From Caulobacteraceae bacterium (GTDB lineage Bacteria; Pseudomonadota; Alphaproteobacteria; Caulobacterales; Caulobacteraceae), in assembly GCA_947475465.1 (NCBI GenBank), contig CANJLK010000008.1, positions 1 through 64,000 of the forward strand: DNA of 64,000 nt, in the 5' to 3' direction. The first letter of the stretch is position 1. Each line of letters opens with the position of its first letter. Both the position numbers and the translations under genes were made by a program. This document shows, one piece after another, positions 48,667-58,234 of this stretch. The notes under the pieces were generated by a model that saw only the letters and a program-made list of their open reading frames with translations, ran no database searches and was not told where the DNA came from.

Positions 48667-50225
48667 CCAGCCAGCCCGCGCACGAGCGCGTCCTCATCGT
48701 CGATTTCGGCAGCCAGGTGACCCAGCTGATCGCCCGGCGGCTGCGCGAGAGCGGCGTCTATTGCGAGATCCACCCCTACGACAAGGTCGACGCCATGCTG
48801 GACGCCTACGCGCCCAAGGCGGTGATCCTGTCGGGGGGGCCGGCCAGCGTGCACGAGGCCGCCAGCCCATCGGCGCCACAGCGGATCTTCGACCTCGGCG
48901 TGCCGGTGCTGGGCATCTGCTACGGCGAGATGACCATGTGCGGCCAGCTGGGCGGGGCGGTTGAGGGCGGCCACCACCGCGAATTCGGCCGCGCCGAGAT
49001 CCTGATCGAGCGGGAAAGTCCGTTGCTGGCCGGCCTGGGCAAGGTGGGCGAGCGCGAAACGGTGTGGATGAGCCACGGCGACAAGATCACCGCGATCCCG
49101 CTGGGGTTCGAGGTGGTGGCCGCCTCGGAAGGCAGCCCCTATGCGGTGATCGCCGATGAGGGCCGGCGGTTCTACGGCATCCAGTTCCATCCCGAGGTGG
49201 CGCACACGCCGCGCGGCGCCCTGATGCTGCGGAACTTCACCCACAGGATCGCCGGGTTGACCGGCGACTGGACCATGGCCTCTTTCCGCCAGGAGATGGT
49301 GGCCAAGATCCGCGCCCAGGTGGGCCAGGGCCGGGTGATCTGCGGCCTGTCGGGCGGGGTGGACTCCTCGGTGGCCGCGGTGCTGATCCACGAGGCGATC
49401 GGCGACCAGCTGACCTGCGTCTTCGTGGACACCGGCCTTTTGCGCCTGAATGAGGCCGAGCAGGTGGTGACCCTGTTCCGGGATCACTACAATATTCCCC
49501 TCGTACACGTTGATGCATCTAAGGAATTTCTGGGCGAGCTGACGGGCGTTTCCGACCCGGAGACCAAGCGCAAGATCATCGGCCGGGTGTTCGTGGAGAT
49601 CTTCGACCGCGAGGCGAACAAGGTCGAAGGCGCCGCCTTCCTGGCCCAGGGCACCCTCTATCCGGACGTCATCGAGAGCGTTTCGGCCAGCGGCGGCCCC
49701 TCGGCGGTGATCAAGAGCCACCACAATGTCGGCGGCCTGCCGGACTATATGAAGCTGAAGCTGGTGGAGCCGCTGCGCGAGCTCTTCAAGGACGAGGTCC
49801 GGGCGCTGGGCGTCGAACTGGGCCTCGATGCAGCGTTCGTGGGCCGCCACCCGTTCCCGGGCCCCGGCCTGGCCATCCGCATCCCGGGCGACATCACGCC
49901 GGAGAAGGTCGCGGTGCTGCAGGCCGCCGACGCCATCTACCTCGACGAGATCCGCAAGGCCGGCCTCTACGACTCCATCTGGCAGGCCTTCGCCGTCCTT
50001 CTGCCGGTGAAGACGGTCGGCGTCATGGGCGATGCGCGGACCTACGAGAACGTCTGCGCGCTGCGGGCCGTGACCTCCACGGACGGCATGACCGCCGACT
50101 TCTTTGAATTCCCCTGGGAGGTCCTGGGCCGCGCGGCGACCCGGATCATCAACGAGGTGAAGGGCATCAATCGCGTGGTCTACGACGTGACCTCGAAGCC
50201 ACCGGGGACGATCGAGTGGGAGTAG
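48663..50225 (+). CDS. guaA: GMP synthase (glutamine-hydrolysing)
   Basis: A 520-residue enzyme that aminates XMP. The glutamine amidotransferase domain (residues ~1-200) has the oxyanion loop [11 protein letters not shown], the nucleophile in GICYGEMTM and the His-Glu of FHPEVAHT. The ATP-pyrophosphatase domain has the P-loop [13 protein letters not shown], and the dimerisation domain holds HHNVGGLP and the final KPPGTIEWE. It completes GMP synthesis with guaB. The frame is open upstream (48327), but the true start is ATG 48663, coupled to the methyltransferase stop. Confidence 0.97.
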   Translation: MTSQPAHERVLIVDFGSQVTQLIARRLRESGVYCEIHPYDKVDAMLDAYAPKAVILSGGPASVHEAASPSAPQRIFDLGVPVLGICYGEMTMCGQLGGAVEGGHHREFGRAEILIERESPLLAGLGKVGERETVWMSHGDKITAIPLGFEVVAASEGSPYAVIADEGRRFYGIQFHPEVAHTPRGALMLRNFTHRIAGLTGDWTMASFRQEMVAKIRAQVGQGRVICGLSGGVDSSVAAVLIHEAIGDQLTCVFVDTGLLRLNEAEQVVTLFRDHYNIPLVHVDASKEFLGELTGVSDPETKRKIIGRVFVEIFDREANKVEGAAFLAQGTLYPDVIESVSASGGPSAVIKSHHNVGGLPDYMKLKLVEPLRELFKDEVRALGVELGLDAAFVGRHPFPGPGLAIRIPGDITPEKVAVLQAADAIYLDEIRKAGLYDSIWQAFAVLLPVKTVGVMGDARTYENVCALRAVTSTDGMTADFFEFPWEVLGRAATRIINEVKGINRVVYDVTSKPPGTIEWE

Positions 50226-50283
50226 GCCTCAACCCATAGACTGGCGCCAATGCGCGCCTTGCTCGTCCGTCAGGGGGTGAAGG

Positions 50284-51180
50284 TCAGAACCACGAGCGAA
50301 GCCCGACAACGACCCGGACGTCATGGCGGTCTTCGCCGGCCACATGTGCAAGGCGCGCGGTGTCGCCTAAGCGCTGCTGGTAATTCACGCCGACATAGGG
50401 CGCGAACTCCGGGCTGATCGCATAGCGCAGCCGCAATCCCAGCTCGATGCTGGAGAGGCCCGCCCCGATCAGAAGGGCGGGCACGTCCTGGGCGGAGAGG
50501 TTGGCCTCGGCGCGGGGTTCCAGGATCAGGTGCTGGGTGAGGCGCAGGTCGTGAGTGGCCTCAAGGCGGGCGGTGACGTCGCCGTGGTCGGAGACGAAAA
50601 GCGCATTGTCGAATTCGAACCCGTAGGGCGCGACGCCCTCGAACCCGAGAGCTAAGTGGGTGCGGGTGTGGGGCTCGACGTCCTGGCGCAGGCCGGCCTC
50701 GGCGTTGACGTTCGGCGCTATGGCGCGGCTGTAGAGGACGTCGACCTCGGCCTGGTCCACCTTGCCGGCGCCTTCGCCACGGGACTTGACCACAAGGCGG
50801 TCGATGTCGCCGCCGAAAGACGCGTGGCCTTCCCAGGCGTAGCCGTCCGCGCCGCCGCCGGAGCGCAGCTCCAGCTTGTCGATCGAGACCTTCGACCAAG
50901 AGCCGCCGCCGTGCTCCTGGTGCAATTGATGCCGGGCGTCGGCCATCGCCGCAGGCGGAAAATATCGATCCGCATCGTGATCGGCCGGGATCGGCGGCGG
51001 CGCTCCTGCGTCGGGGCCGGACTGGGGCCCTTCGGCTTCCGTCGGGTCGGCAGGTGCCCCCGGCATCGGCATCGACATTGACATGTGCATCTGATGGCCC
51101 GCGTGCGGGTCCGACGTCTGGGCCAGGGCCGGCCCCGCCGCGCCCAAGGCCAGGAAGGCGACGGCAATGAGCCGCTTCAT
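50284..51180 (-). CDS. copB: Copper resistance protein CopB
   Basis: A 298-residue outer-membrane protein of the CopB/PcoB family. The N-terminus is a signal peptide (KRLIAVAFLALGAAGPALA), then a Met/His-rich copper-binding stretch (HAGHQMHMSMSMPMP), a linker, and a barrel that ends in VVVGLRSWF with a terminal aromatic residue. Copper is bound or moved across the outer membrane. It is the last gene of csoR-copA-copB, overlapping copA by four bases. Confidence 0.93.
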   Translation of the reverse strand: MKRLIAVAFLALGAAGPALAQTSDPHAGHQMHMSMSMPMPGAPADPTEAEGPQSGPDAGAPPPIPADHDADRYFPPAAMADARHQLHQEHGGGSWSKVSIDKLELRSGGGADGYAWEGHASFGGDIDRLVVKSRGEGAGKVDQAEVDVLYSRAIAPNVNAEAGLRQDVEPHTRTHLALGFEGVAPYGFEFDNALFVSDHGDVTARLEATHDLRLTQHLILEPRAEANLSAQDVPALLIGAGLSSIELGLRLRYAISPEFAPYVGVNYQQRLGDTARLAHVAGEDRHDVRVVVGLRSWF

Positions 51181-52850
51181 GCCGCGCCGTCCAGCGGCCG
51201 CACGGTCACCACCCGGAACATCCCGGCGTGCATGTGCAGGAGCATGTGGCAGTGGAAGGCCCAGTCGCCCGGCGCGTCGGCGGTGAGGTCGAAGGTCAGC
51301 TTGCCGCCGGGCATGACGTTGACGGTATGCTTTCGCGGTTGGCGGTCGGCGGCCTTGCCGTTGACCAGTTCCACGAAATGCCCGTGCAGATGGATCGGGT
51401 GGTTCATCATGGTGTCGTTCACCAGGGTGACCCGCACCCGCTCGTCGCGCCGGAAGGGGATCGGCTTGACGATCTCGGAGAAGGACTCACCGTCGAACGA
51501 CCACATAAAGCGGTCCATGTTCCCGGTGAGATGGATCTCGAGTTGCCGGGTGAAGGGCCGCGGGTCCGGATTGGGGCGCAGGGCTTCCAGGTCTCGGTAG
51601 ATCAGCACCCGGCCCGGAACCTGGTCGAGCCCCGTTCCCCGGTCGCCGGTCCGGTCGAGCGGCATGGGGGCGATCATCTGCACGCCCGGCCCAAGCTTCA
51701 CCTGGGTCGCGTGCTGCGGGTTGCGCATGGACATATCCATGTCCATCCCCGCCATGCCTGACATATCCATGCCCATATCGCGCATGGTCAGGATCGGGCG
51801 CGCGCGCAGCGGCGGCGCGGCGGCGGCGACGCCTGGGCGGGGTGATAGCGTGCCCCTGGCCATGCCGGACGAGTCAGCCGCCTCGGCCACCAGGGCGTAG
51901 GCCCGGTCGGAGGGCCGGACGATCACGTCGAAGGTCTCGGCGTTGGCGACCTGGAACTCGTCGACCTCGATCGGGACCACGTCCTGACCGTCGGCCTGGA
52001 CCACCGTCATCGGCAGGCCGGGAATGCGGACGTTGAAGATGGTCATGGCGCCGGCGTTGATGAACCGCAGGCGCACCCGTTCGCCGGGCGTGAAGAGACC
52101 GGTCCAGTTGTCGTTCGGCCCCTGGCCGTTCACCAGATAGGTGTAGGCGGAGCCGGTGACGTCCAGGATGTCGGTTGGGTCCATCCGCATCTTCGCCCAA
52201 TCGAGGCGCTGGGAGAGCGGCTGATCCTTGCCGGCCAGCAGGCCGGCCACGGTCTGCTTCTGGCGGTTGAAATAGCCCGCCTGCTGTTTGAGCCTGGCGA
52301 TGATCTCGTGGGGGTGCAGGAAGCTGTAGTCCGAGAGCATGACGACGTGCTCCCGGTCGAAGGCGGCGGGTTCGCCGCCAGCCGGCTCGATAATCATCGG
52401 CGCATAGTGGCCGATCAGCTCCTGGACGCCGGAGTGGCTGTGATACCAGTAGGTCCCCGCCTGCTTGACAGTGAATTCGTAGACGAAGGTTTCGCCGGGC
52501 TTGATGCCCGGAAACGACAGGCCGGGCACGCCGTCCATGTGCGAAGGCGTCAGCACGCCGTGCCAATGGATGGATGTCTCCTCGTCCAGGGTGTTGGTGA
52601 CCGCGATGCGGACGTTCTGGCCCTGTTTCAGGCGGATCAGAGGGCCGGGGACGGTCCCGTTGATCGCCACCGCGTGGCCCTCGCGGCCATCCACGGTGAT
52701 CGGAGCATGGCCGACCGTGAGACTTATGTCCTCCCCGGACAGCGCCTGAGCCGCGGGGGCGGCAGATGCGCTCCGCGCCCAGGCGGGGAGGAGGGCGGTC
52801 GCGGTGGAGGCGGCGCCGAGCGCAAGCAGGTTGCGGCGCCCGATCATCAT
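51177..52850 (-). CDS. copA: Copper resistance multicopper oxidase CopA/PcoA
   Basis: A 557-residue multicopper oxidase with a Tat signal (IGRRNLLALGAASTATALLPAWA). Copper-binding motifs are complete: HWHG (SIHWHGVL), HSH (YWYHSHSGV), HPIHLHGHF and the type 1 site HCHMLLHMHAGM. A Met-rich loop (DMGMDMSGMAGMDMDMSM, around residue 370) is typical of PcoA. It probably oxidises Cu(I) in the periplasm. It is between csoR and copB, all three overlapping by four bases, so it is one operon. Confidence 0.95.
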   Translation of the reverse strand: MMIGRRNLLALGAASTATALLPAWARSASAAPAAQALSGEDISLTVGHAPITVDGREGHAVAINGTVPGPLIRLKQGQNVRIAVTNTLDEETSIHWHGVLTPSHMDGVPGLSFPGIKPGETFVYEFTVKQAGTYWYHSHSGVQELIGHYAPMIIEPAGGEPAAFDREHVVMLSDYSFLHPHEIIARLKQQAGYFNRQKQTVAGLLAGKDQPLSQRLDWAKMRMDPTDILDVTGSAYTYLVNGQGPNDNWTGLFTPGERVRLRFINAGAMTIFNVRIPGLPMTVVQADGQDVVPIEVDEFQVANAETFDVIVRPSDRAYALVAEAADSSGMARGTLSPRPGVAAAAPPLRARPILTMRDMGMDMSGMAGMDMDMSMRNPQHATQVKLGPGVQMIAPMPLDRTGDRGTGLDQVPGRVLIYRDLEALRPNPDPRPFTRQLEIHLTGNMDRFMWSFDGESFSEIVKPIPFRRDERVRVTLVNDTMMNHPIHLHGHFVELVNGKAADRQPRKHTVNVMPGGKLTFDLTADAPGDWAFHCHMLLHMHAGMFRVVTVRPLDGAA

Positions 52851-53122
52851 CGGGTCGCTCGCTCGAGAAGGGCGATCAGCTCTTCAGCCTTCTTCCGCTG
52901 CTCGTCCTTGTCGCCCGAAACGATCGCGCCTTCGATGCAGTGGCCGAGGTGTTCGCGCAGGATTTCAGTCTCGACCTTTGCCAGGGCGGCGCGCACCGCC
53001 TGCACCTGGGTCAGGATGTCGATGCAGTAGCGGTCTTCCTCGACCATGCGGCCGATACCGCGGACCTGGCCTTCGACGCGGTTCAGACGGTTGAGGAGGG
53101 CGGGCTTGTTGTCGCGTTTCAT
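52847..53122 (-). CDS. csoR: CsoR-family copper-sensing repressor
   Basis: A 91-residue, all-helical DNA-binding protein of the CsoR/RcnR (DUF156) family. The Cu(I) ligand set Cys33 (DRYCIDILTQ), His58 and Cys62 (HLGHCIEG) has the spacing of CsoR rather than RcnR or formaldehyde sensor FrmR. Cu(I) would release it from DNA. ATG 53122 is chosen; the longer frame to 53320 runs through the operator and the divergent gene start. It would repress both sides from the operator at 53132-53178. Confidence 0.92.
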   Translation of the reverse strand: MKRDNKPALLNRLNRVEGQVRGIGRMVEEDRYCIDILTQVQAVRAALAKVETEILREHLGHCIEGAIVSGDKDEQRKKAEELIALLERATR

Positions 53123-53131
53123 GAGCAGCAG

Positions 53132-53178
53132 CCTATACCCCCAACGGGTAATTGCAATATGCCCTATGGGGGTATAGG
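53132..53178. promoter_or_regulatory. Divergent CsoR operator
   Basis: CCTATACCCCC (53132-53142) and GGGGGTATAGG (53168-53178) are exact inverted repeats of 11 bases centred on 53155. Inside are CGGGTA (53145-53150) and TGCCCTAT, and a central palindrome ATTGCAAT. TATACCCCC with a GGGTA half is the usual CsoR recognition pattern. Two full half-site pairs flank the centre, one facing csoR-copA-copB and one facing the ATPase. CsoR is encoded alongside. Confidence 0.85.
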
Positions 53179-53202
53179 TGGGTAGGCATCCAGGAGGCTG
53201 CC

Positions 53203-55542
53203 ATGTCCGATCACGCCCACTCCGGCCAGTCTCAGGCCTCGCGCGGCGACGGCGCGAAGGCAGCGACCGACCCGGTCTGCGGGATGAAGGTCGATGCGCA
53301 AGCGACCGAGCATCACGCAACCCACGACGGGCAGGCCTTCCACTTCTGTTCCAACGGCTGCCGGACCAAGTTCGTCGCTGAGCCGGCGAGATACCTTGAG
53401 AAGGATCAAGCGCCGGCCCCTGTGGCGCCGCCGGGCGCGATCTACACCTGCCCGATGCACCCGCAGGTCCGGCAGGTCGGGCCGGGGCCTTGCCCGATCT
53501 GCGGCATGGCGCTGGAACCGGCCACGATGACGGCGGACAGCGGGCCGAGCGACGAGCTGTCGGACATGACCCGTCGGTTCTGGATCGGGCTTGCCCTGAC
53601 CGCGCCGGTGTTCGGGCTCGAGATGGGCGGCCACCTCACGGGGTTGATGTTCCTCATGGGCCGGACGTCGAACTGGATCCAGCTGGCCCTGGCCACGCCC
53701 GTGGTGCTCTGGGCCGGCCGGCCGTTCTTCGAGCGCGGCTGGGCCTCCCTGAGACACCGCCACCTCAACATGTTCAGCCTCATCGCCATGGGGGTCGGCG
53801 TGTCGTGGGTCTACAGCATGGTCGCGGTCCTGGCGCCTGGCCTGTTTCCGCCCGCCTTCCGTGACGCCTCGGGCGGCGTGCCGGTCTATTTCGAGGCTGC
53901 GGCGGTGATCGTGGTCCTGGTGCTGCTTGGACAGGTGCTGGAGTTGCGGGCCCGCGCACAGACCGGCGGGGCGATCAGGGCGCTCCTGAACCTGGCGCCC
54001 AAGACGGCGCGCCGGATCCGCGAGGATGGCGCGGATGAGGACGTCAGCCTCGACCAGATCCACGTGGGCGACCGTTTGCGCGTGCGACCCGGCGAGAAGA
54101 TTCCGGTGGATGGGGAACTGGTGGAGGGACGGGTCTCCATCGACGAGTCCCTGGTCACCGGCGAGTCCATGCCCGTCACCAAGGAGACCGGCGACAAGGT
54201 GATCGCCGGCGCGATCAACCTGACTGGCTCGTTTGTGATGCGGGCGGAGAAGGTCGGCGCGGACACCCTGCTTGCGCGGATCGTGCAGATGGTGGCCGAG
54301 GCGCAGCGCAGCCGTGCGCCGATCCAGCGCATGGCCGACCAGGTTTCCGGATGGTTCGTGCCGGCGGTGATCGCGGTGGCGGCCGTCGCCTTCGCCGCCT
54401 GGGGCATTGTCGGTCCCGACCCGCGGCTGGCCTTCGCCCTGGTGGCCGCCGTCTCGGTGCTGATCATCGCCTGTCCCTGCGCGCTGGGTCTGGCGACGCC
54501 CATGTCGATCATGGTGGGCGTCGGTCGCGGCGCACAGGCGGGCATCCTGATCAAGAACGCCGAAGCGCTGGAGCGCTTCGAGAAGATCGACACCCTGGTG
54601 GTCGACAAGACCGGCACGCTGACCGAGGGGCGGCCCGCGGTCACGGCAATCCATCCCGCACCCGGCTTTGACGCCAACGAATTGTTGCGCCTGGCGGCCA
54701 GCCTGGAGCGGGGCAGCGAACATCCGCTCGCGGACGCCATCCTCCGGGCCGCGAAGGACCGCAATCTCACCCTGTCCGAGGTCCAGGATTTCGACTCTCC
54801 GGTCGGCAAGGGTGTGCTCGGGACCGTGGACGGCAAACACCTGGCGCTGGGCGGCGCGCGCCTGATGTCGGAGCAAGGCGTGGACCTGACCCCCCTCGAT
54901 GGCGAGGCGGAAGCGCTGCGGCGCGAAGGCGCGACGGCGATCTTCGCTACGGTCGACGGCAAGCTCGCCGGCCTGCTCGGCATCTCAGATCCGATCAAGG
55001 CCACCACAGCGGACGCCGTGCGGGCGCTGAAGGCCGAGGGCGTCCGCATCGTCATGATGACCGGCGACAACCGCACCACGGCGCTGGCGGTAGCGAAACG
55101 CCTGGGCATCGAGGAGGTGGAGGCCGAGGTCCTGCCTGAGGACAAGGCCAAGGTGGTCCAGAGGCTTCGCGCAGAGGGCCGCTCGGTCGCCATGGCGGGC
55201 GATGGGGTCAACGACGCCCCGGCGCTGGCCGCCGCCGAGGTCGGGATCGCCATGGGCGCCGGTTCCGATGTGGCCATCGAGAGCGCTGGAGTGACGCTGC
55301 TCAAGGGCGACCTCCAGGGGATCGTCCGCGCGCGCCGCCTGTCGCGGGCGGTGATGCGCAACATCCGGCAGAACCTGGTCTTCGCCTTCATCTACAATGC
55401 CGCGGGCGTGCCGATCGCCGCGGGCGTGCTCTATCCGGCCTTCCACCTGCTGCTTTCGCCACAGATCGGGGCGGGGGCTATGGCGTTGTCGTCGGTCAGC
55501 GTGATCGCCAATGCCCTTCGCCTGCGCACCACAAGGCTATGA
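53203..55542 (+). CDS. Copper-exporting P1B-type ATPase
   Basis: A 779-residue heavy-metal P-type ATPase. The N-terminus has a YHS domain (DPVCGM at residues 23-28) and then a heavy-metal-binding domain (YTCPMHP at 81-87 and CPICGM at 97-102), not the ferredoxin-like HMA domain usual in CopA. Six or eight membrane helices follow with the transport motif CPC (residues 424-426), the phosphorylation site DKTGTLTEG (Asp468) and [10 protein letters not shown]. The motif predicts Cu(I) export to the periplasm. ATG 53203 has AGGAGG five bases upstream. Likely repressed by CsoR from the shared operator. Confidence 0.94.
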   Translation: MSDHAHSGQSQASRGDGAKAATDPVCGMKVDAQATEHHATHDGQAFHFCSNGCRTKFVAEPARYLEKDQAPAPVAPPGAIYTCPMHPQVRQVGPGPCPICGMALEPATMTADSGPSDELSDMTRRFWIGLALTAPVFGLEMGGHLTGLMFLMGRTSNWIQLALATPVVLWAGRPFFERGWASLRHRHLNMFSLIAMGVGVSWVYSMVAVLAPGLFPPAFRDASGGVPVYFEAAAVIVVLVLLGQVLELRARAQTGGAIRALLNLAPKTARRIREDGADEDVSLDQIHVGDRLRVRPGEKIPVDGELVEGRVSIDESLVTGESMPVTKETGDKVIAGAINLTGSFVMRAEKVGADTLLARIVQMVAEAQRSRAPIQRMADQVSGWFVPAVIAVAAVAFAAWGIVGPDPRLAFALVAAVSVLIIACPCALGLATPMSIMVGVGRGAQAGILIKNAEALERFEKIDTLVVDKTGTLTEGRPAVTAIHPAPGFDANELLRLAASLERGSEHPLADAILRAAKDRNLTLSEVQDFDSPVGKGVLGTVDGKHLALGGARLMSEQGVDLTPLDGEAEALRREGATAIFATVDGKLAGLLGISDPIKATTADAVRALKAEGVRIVMMTGDNRTTALAVAKRLGIEEVEAEVLPEDKAKVVQRLRAEGRSVAMAGDGVNDAPALAAAEVGIAMGAGSDVAIESAGVTLLKGDLQGIVRARRLSRAVMRNIRQNLVFAFIYNAAGVPIAAGVLYPAFHLLLSPQIGAGAMALSSVSVIANALRLRTTRL

Positions 55543-55576
55543 CTGAAAGGGTCTCGGCGCGTACGGCCGCCGCGGG

Positions 55577-56191
55577 CTAGGGGGCGACAGCCGCGTCGGG
55601 CTCGGCCGGGGAGGCGCGCAGGCGGGCGCGGAACTCGTCCAGGCGGGTCCGGTAGCCTTCGGCGTCGCCGTACTCCAGGAACTCGAAGTAGCGCTGGTGG
55701 GGATCAGAGACCTTCAGCGCGTGCTTGATCGGGCACCAGTACTGTTCCGTCCGGCTGGACACCTCGCGGACATAGGCGACCACGCCGTTGGCGTAGGCGC
55801 AGAAGGTGCAGTTCAGCGCCTCGATGACGTTGAGGTATTTCAGCTTTCCGCGGTCGAGCGCGATGTAGTCGCGGCGCCGGACCCGGGCGATGCCGTACAC
55901 ACGAAAGCAGATGGCCTGGTAGGCGCTCACCCAGCCATCGACGATCGCCAGGGGTACGATCAGCGAATAGATCACCGGGGCTGAGAGGACGACGCCCACG
56001 GTCGTGCGCCCGAAGTATTTCGCCAGGCCCATTTTCAGCTGGCGGTGCTCGATCGCGACGCCATCCTCGAACTGACCGATCTGTTTCGAAAGCTTCCAGC
56101 CCAGAGCCTTGCGGCGCCGCTCGATCTCCCGGTCCAACTCACCCTGAAGGTGGACGATCTCCTCGGCGAGATCCTTCATGCGTTGGGTCAT
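55577..56191 (-). CDS. Hypothetical membrane protein with conserved cysteines
   Basis: A 204-residue protein. An N-terminal helix (about residues 5-50, probably coiled coil) precedes a hydrophobic segment (VGVVLSAPVIYSLIVPLAIVDGWV). After it comes a cysteine-containing stretch, LNCTFCAYANGVVAYVREVSSRTEQYWCPIKHA, with a CxxC and a third Cys near His. That segment is strongly conserved in the family as I recall, hinting at metal or redox binding. Function unknown. It runs convergent with the ATPase gene. Confidence 0.7.
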   Translation of the reverse strand: MTQRMKDLAEEIVHLQGELDREIERRRKALGWKLSKQIGQFEDGVAIEHRQLKMGLAKYFGRTTVGVVLSAPVIYSLIVPLAIVDGWVSAYQAICFRVYGIARVRRRDYIALDRGKLKYLNVIEALNCTFCAYANGVVAYVREVSSRTEQYWCPIKHALKVSDPHQRYFEFLEYGDAEGYRTRLDEFRARLRASPAEPDAAVAP

Positions 56192-56249
56192 GGACGGCCT
56201 TGGGCTTTCCCTGGGGATCGGACGATCGCCGCGCGGGTGCGGTCAGCCG

Positions 56250-58106
56250 TTACGGTCGCTTGCTGAAGCTTTCCACATAGCGCGCCACGGCCTCCACGTC
56301 GCTAGCGCTCAAGGCGCCCGGGAACAGCTTCGGCATTGGCGGCTTGGGCGCCTTGATCCAGGCGACCACCTGATCGTGGGACCGTCGCCCGGAGATGCCT
56401 ACGAGGGACGCGCCCCCGGCGCCCCCCTCGCCGTTGGCGCCGTGGCAAGCGGCGCACAGGCTGCCGTATAGGTCGTGGCCGCTGCGGGTGGGTGTATCGG
56501 TGTCCGACACCGCCAGGACGCGGGGAGGGCCGCCGCTCGGCCCGTCTGCCGACAGGATCACAAGCTGCGGCGGGCCACCGTCTCCGAAGCTGCTGCGGCT
56601 GATGTTGCCGACCGTCGCGGCCACGTACTGGCGCTGGCCGACCGCATAGGTGATCACTCCGCCGGCCAGGGCGCCGCCGAGGTTGCGGCGTTGCAGGACC
56701 CGGCCGGTGACCGCGTCGAAGACGTAGAAGTTCCCGGCCAGGTCGCCGGTCATCACAAGCCCGCTGGCCGTGGACGTGACGCCCGCGACAACGGGGGCCG
56801 GTGTGTGGAAGCGCCATTTCAGCTTGCCGGTGACGCCGTCGAGGGCGCTGACCCAGCCGCTGCGGGGATTGTCGCCCTTCAGGTCGATGCTGGTGCCCAG
56901 ATAGAGCTGCCCGGGCGTGAATGCCTGGGCCCCGCTGACGAAGGTGTTGCACCAGTCGACCGCGCCCACATAGACCGCGCCGGTCTTCGGATTGTAGCCC
57001 GGTCCGTTCCATTCCACGCCGCCCAGCGGGCCCGGGCAGGCGTAGGTGCCCTGCGGGGTTGGCGCCTTGTCGGCGTTGACACTGGTGGTGACGGCGGTGC
57101 GGGCGACGAGCCTGTGGGTCGCGCGGTCCAGCAGGTAGACGAAGCCATCCTTGCTACCGAGGGCCACCCGCTGGGCGCCCGACGGCGTTCGGTAAAGCAT
57201 CGGCGCGGCGCCCAGGTCCCAGTCGAACCCGTCGTTCGGGCGGACCTGATAGTACCATTTGAGCTTGCCCGTGCGGGCGTCGAGCACCACCACGCTGTTG
57301 GTGAAGAGGTTGGCGCCCGGCCGCACGGAAATGTCGAAGTCCGGCCCGGGATTGGCCACGGGCACGAACACCTCTCCGGTGGCGGGATCGAGAGTGTACG
57401 ACGTCCAGGTGGCGCCGCCGCCGCGCTTGGCGGACTCGGGGATTTGCCAGGTCTCGGCGCCGAAATCGTCGCCCTGCGGAATGGTATTGAAGCGCCAGAC
57501 CTCCTTGCCGGTCGCCGCATCGAAGGCCGACACGCGGCCACGGATGCCCACGTCGCTGCCCGCGGGGCCCATGTACACCAGGCCGTTCCAGGCGATCGGC
57601 GCGGCGGCCATCGATTCGCCGATGACGGTGTCCCCGGCCTGGACCGACCAGAGGACCGCGCCGGTTTTGGCGTCGAGGGCTTCGAGGCGCCCGTCCTGGG
57701 TTCCGCGGAACAGGCGGCCGTCCAGATAGGCGAGCCCGCGATTGGCGTGGCCAGCCTCTGGGCCGCCGATCGTGTCGACCGTGCGCCAGCGAAGCGCGCA
57801 GGTGCGGGCGTCGAGCGCCACGGTGGTGTGCACCGTGGTGAGATAGAGGGTCGAGTTCAGCATCAGGATGCCGGACTCGAGCGAGCCGGGATCGCCGAGC
57901 GCGATCCGGCAGATGGACCTAAGCCGCGCGGCGTTGCCCGCGTTGATCGCGATGAGCGGGGAGTAGCGCTGGGAGGCGAGGTCGTTGGCGTAGCCACGCC
58001 ACTCGGCGCCCGGAGCGCCGGCGGCCTGAGCGCTTGCGGCGGCAAGGGCCATGGCCAGGACCACGCCGCGCGCCATCGAAACGAAAAAGGACGACTGGGT
58101 GGTCAA
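56250..58106 (-). CDS. PQQ-dependent quinoprotein with cytochrome c domain
   Basis: A 618-residue exported protein. The signal region (MTTQSSFFVSMARG, then VVLAMALAAASAQA) precedes an eight-bladed PQQ beta-propeller with repeated GxxxWxxxxxxxG-type blades, such as GYANDLASQRYSPLIAIN, KTGAVLWSVQAGDTV and TGKLKWRFHTPAP. A C-terminal class I cytochrome c domain has CAACH (heme) and the Met ligand probably in PPMPKLFPG. The protein resembles a quinohemoprotein alcohol dehydrogenase; the substrate is unknown. I choose TTG 58106 (AAGGG nearby); the frame runs to 58712 but that part has no signal peptide and overlaps the SDR gene. Confidence 0.75.
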   Translation of the reverse strand: MTTQSSFFVSMARGVVLAMALAAASAQAAGAPGAEWRGYANDLASQRYSPLIAINAGNAARLRSICRIALGDPGSLESGILMLNSTLYLTTVHTTVALDARTCALRWRTVDTIGGPEAGHANRGLAYLDGRLFRGTQDGRLEALDAKTGAVLWSVQAGDTVIGESMAAAPIAWNGLVYMGPAGSDVGIRGRVSAFDAATGKEVWRFNTIPQGDDFGAETWQIPESAKRGGGATWTSYTLDPATGEVFVPVANPGPDFDISVRPGANLFTNSVVVLDARTGKLKWYYQVRPNDGFDWDLGAAPMLYRTPSGAQRVALGSKDGFVYLLDRATHRLVARTAVTTSVNADKAPTPQGTYACPGPLGGVEWNGPGYNPKTGAVYVGAVDWCNTFVSGAQAFTPGQLYLGTSIDLKGDNPRSGWVSALDGVTGKLKWRFHTPAPVVAGVTSTASGLVMTGDLAGNFYVFDAVTGRVLQRRNLGGALAGGVITYAVGQRQYVAATVGNISRSSFGDGGPPQLVILSADGPSGGPPRVLAVSDTDTPTRSGHDLYGSLCAACHGANGEGGAGGASLVGISGRRSHDQVVAWIKAPKPPMPKLFPGALSASDVEAVARYVESFSKRP

Positions 58107-58234
58107 GAGGATGCCCTTGCGCTGGCGGCTTGGGCGCCGCTCTGAAGCGAAAGCCGGGCCCTGTCCCGGCTCACCCCCTGGCGGGAGTGAGGGGAGCTTG
58201 CGCGAAGCGCGGATGCTTGTCGACCGGGCAAGTG

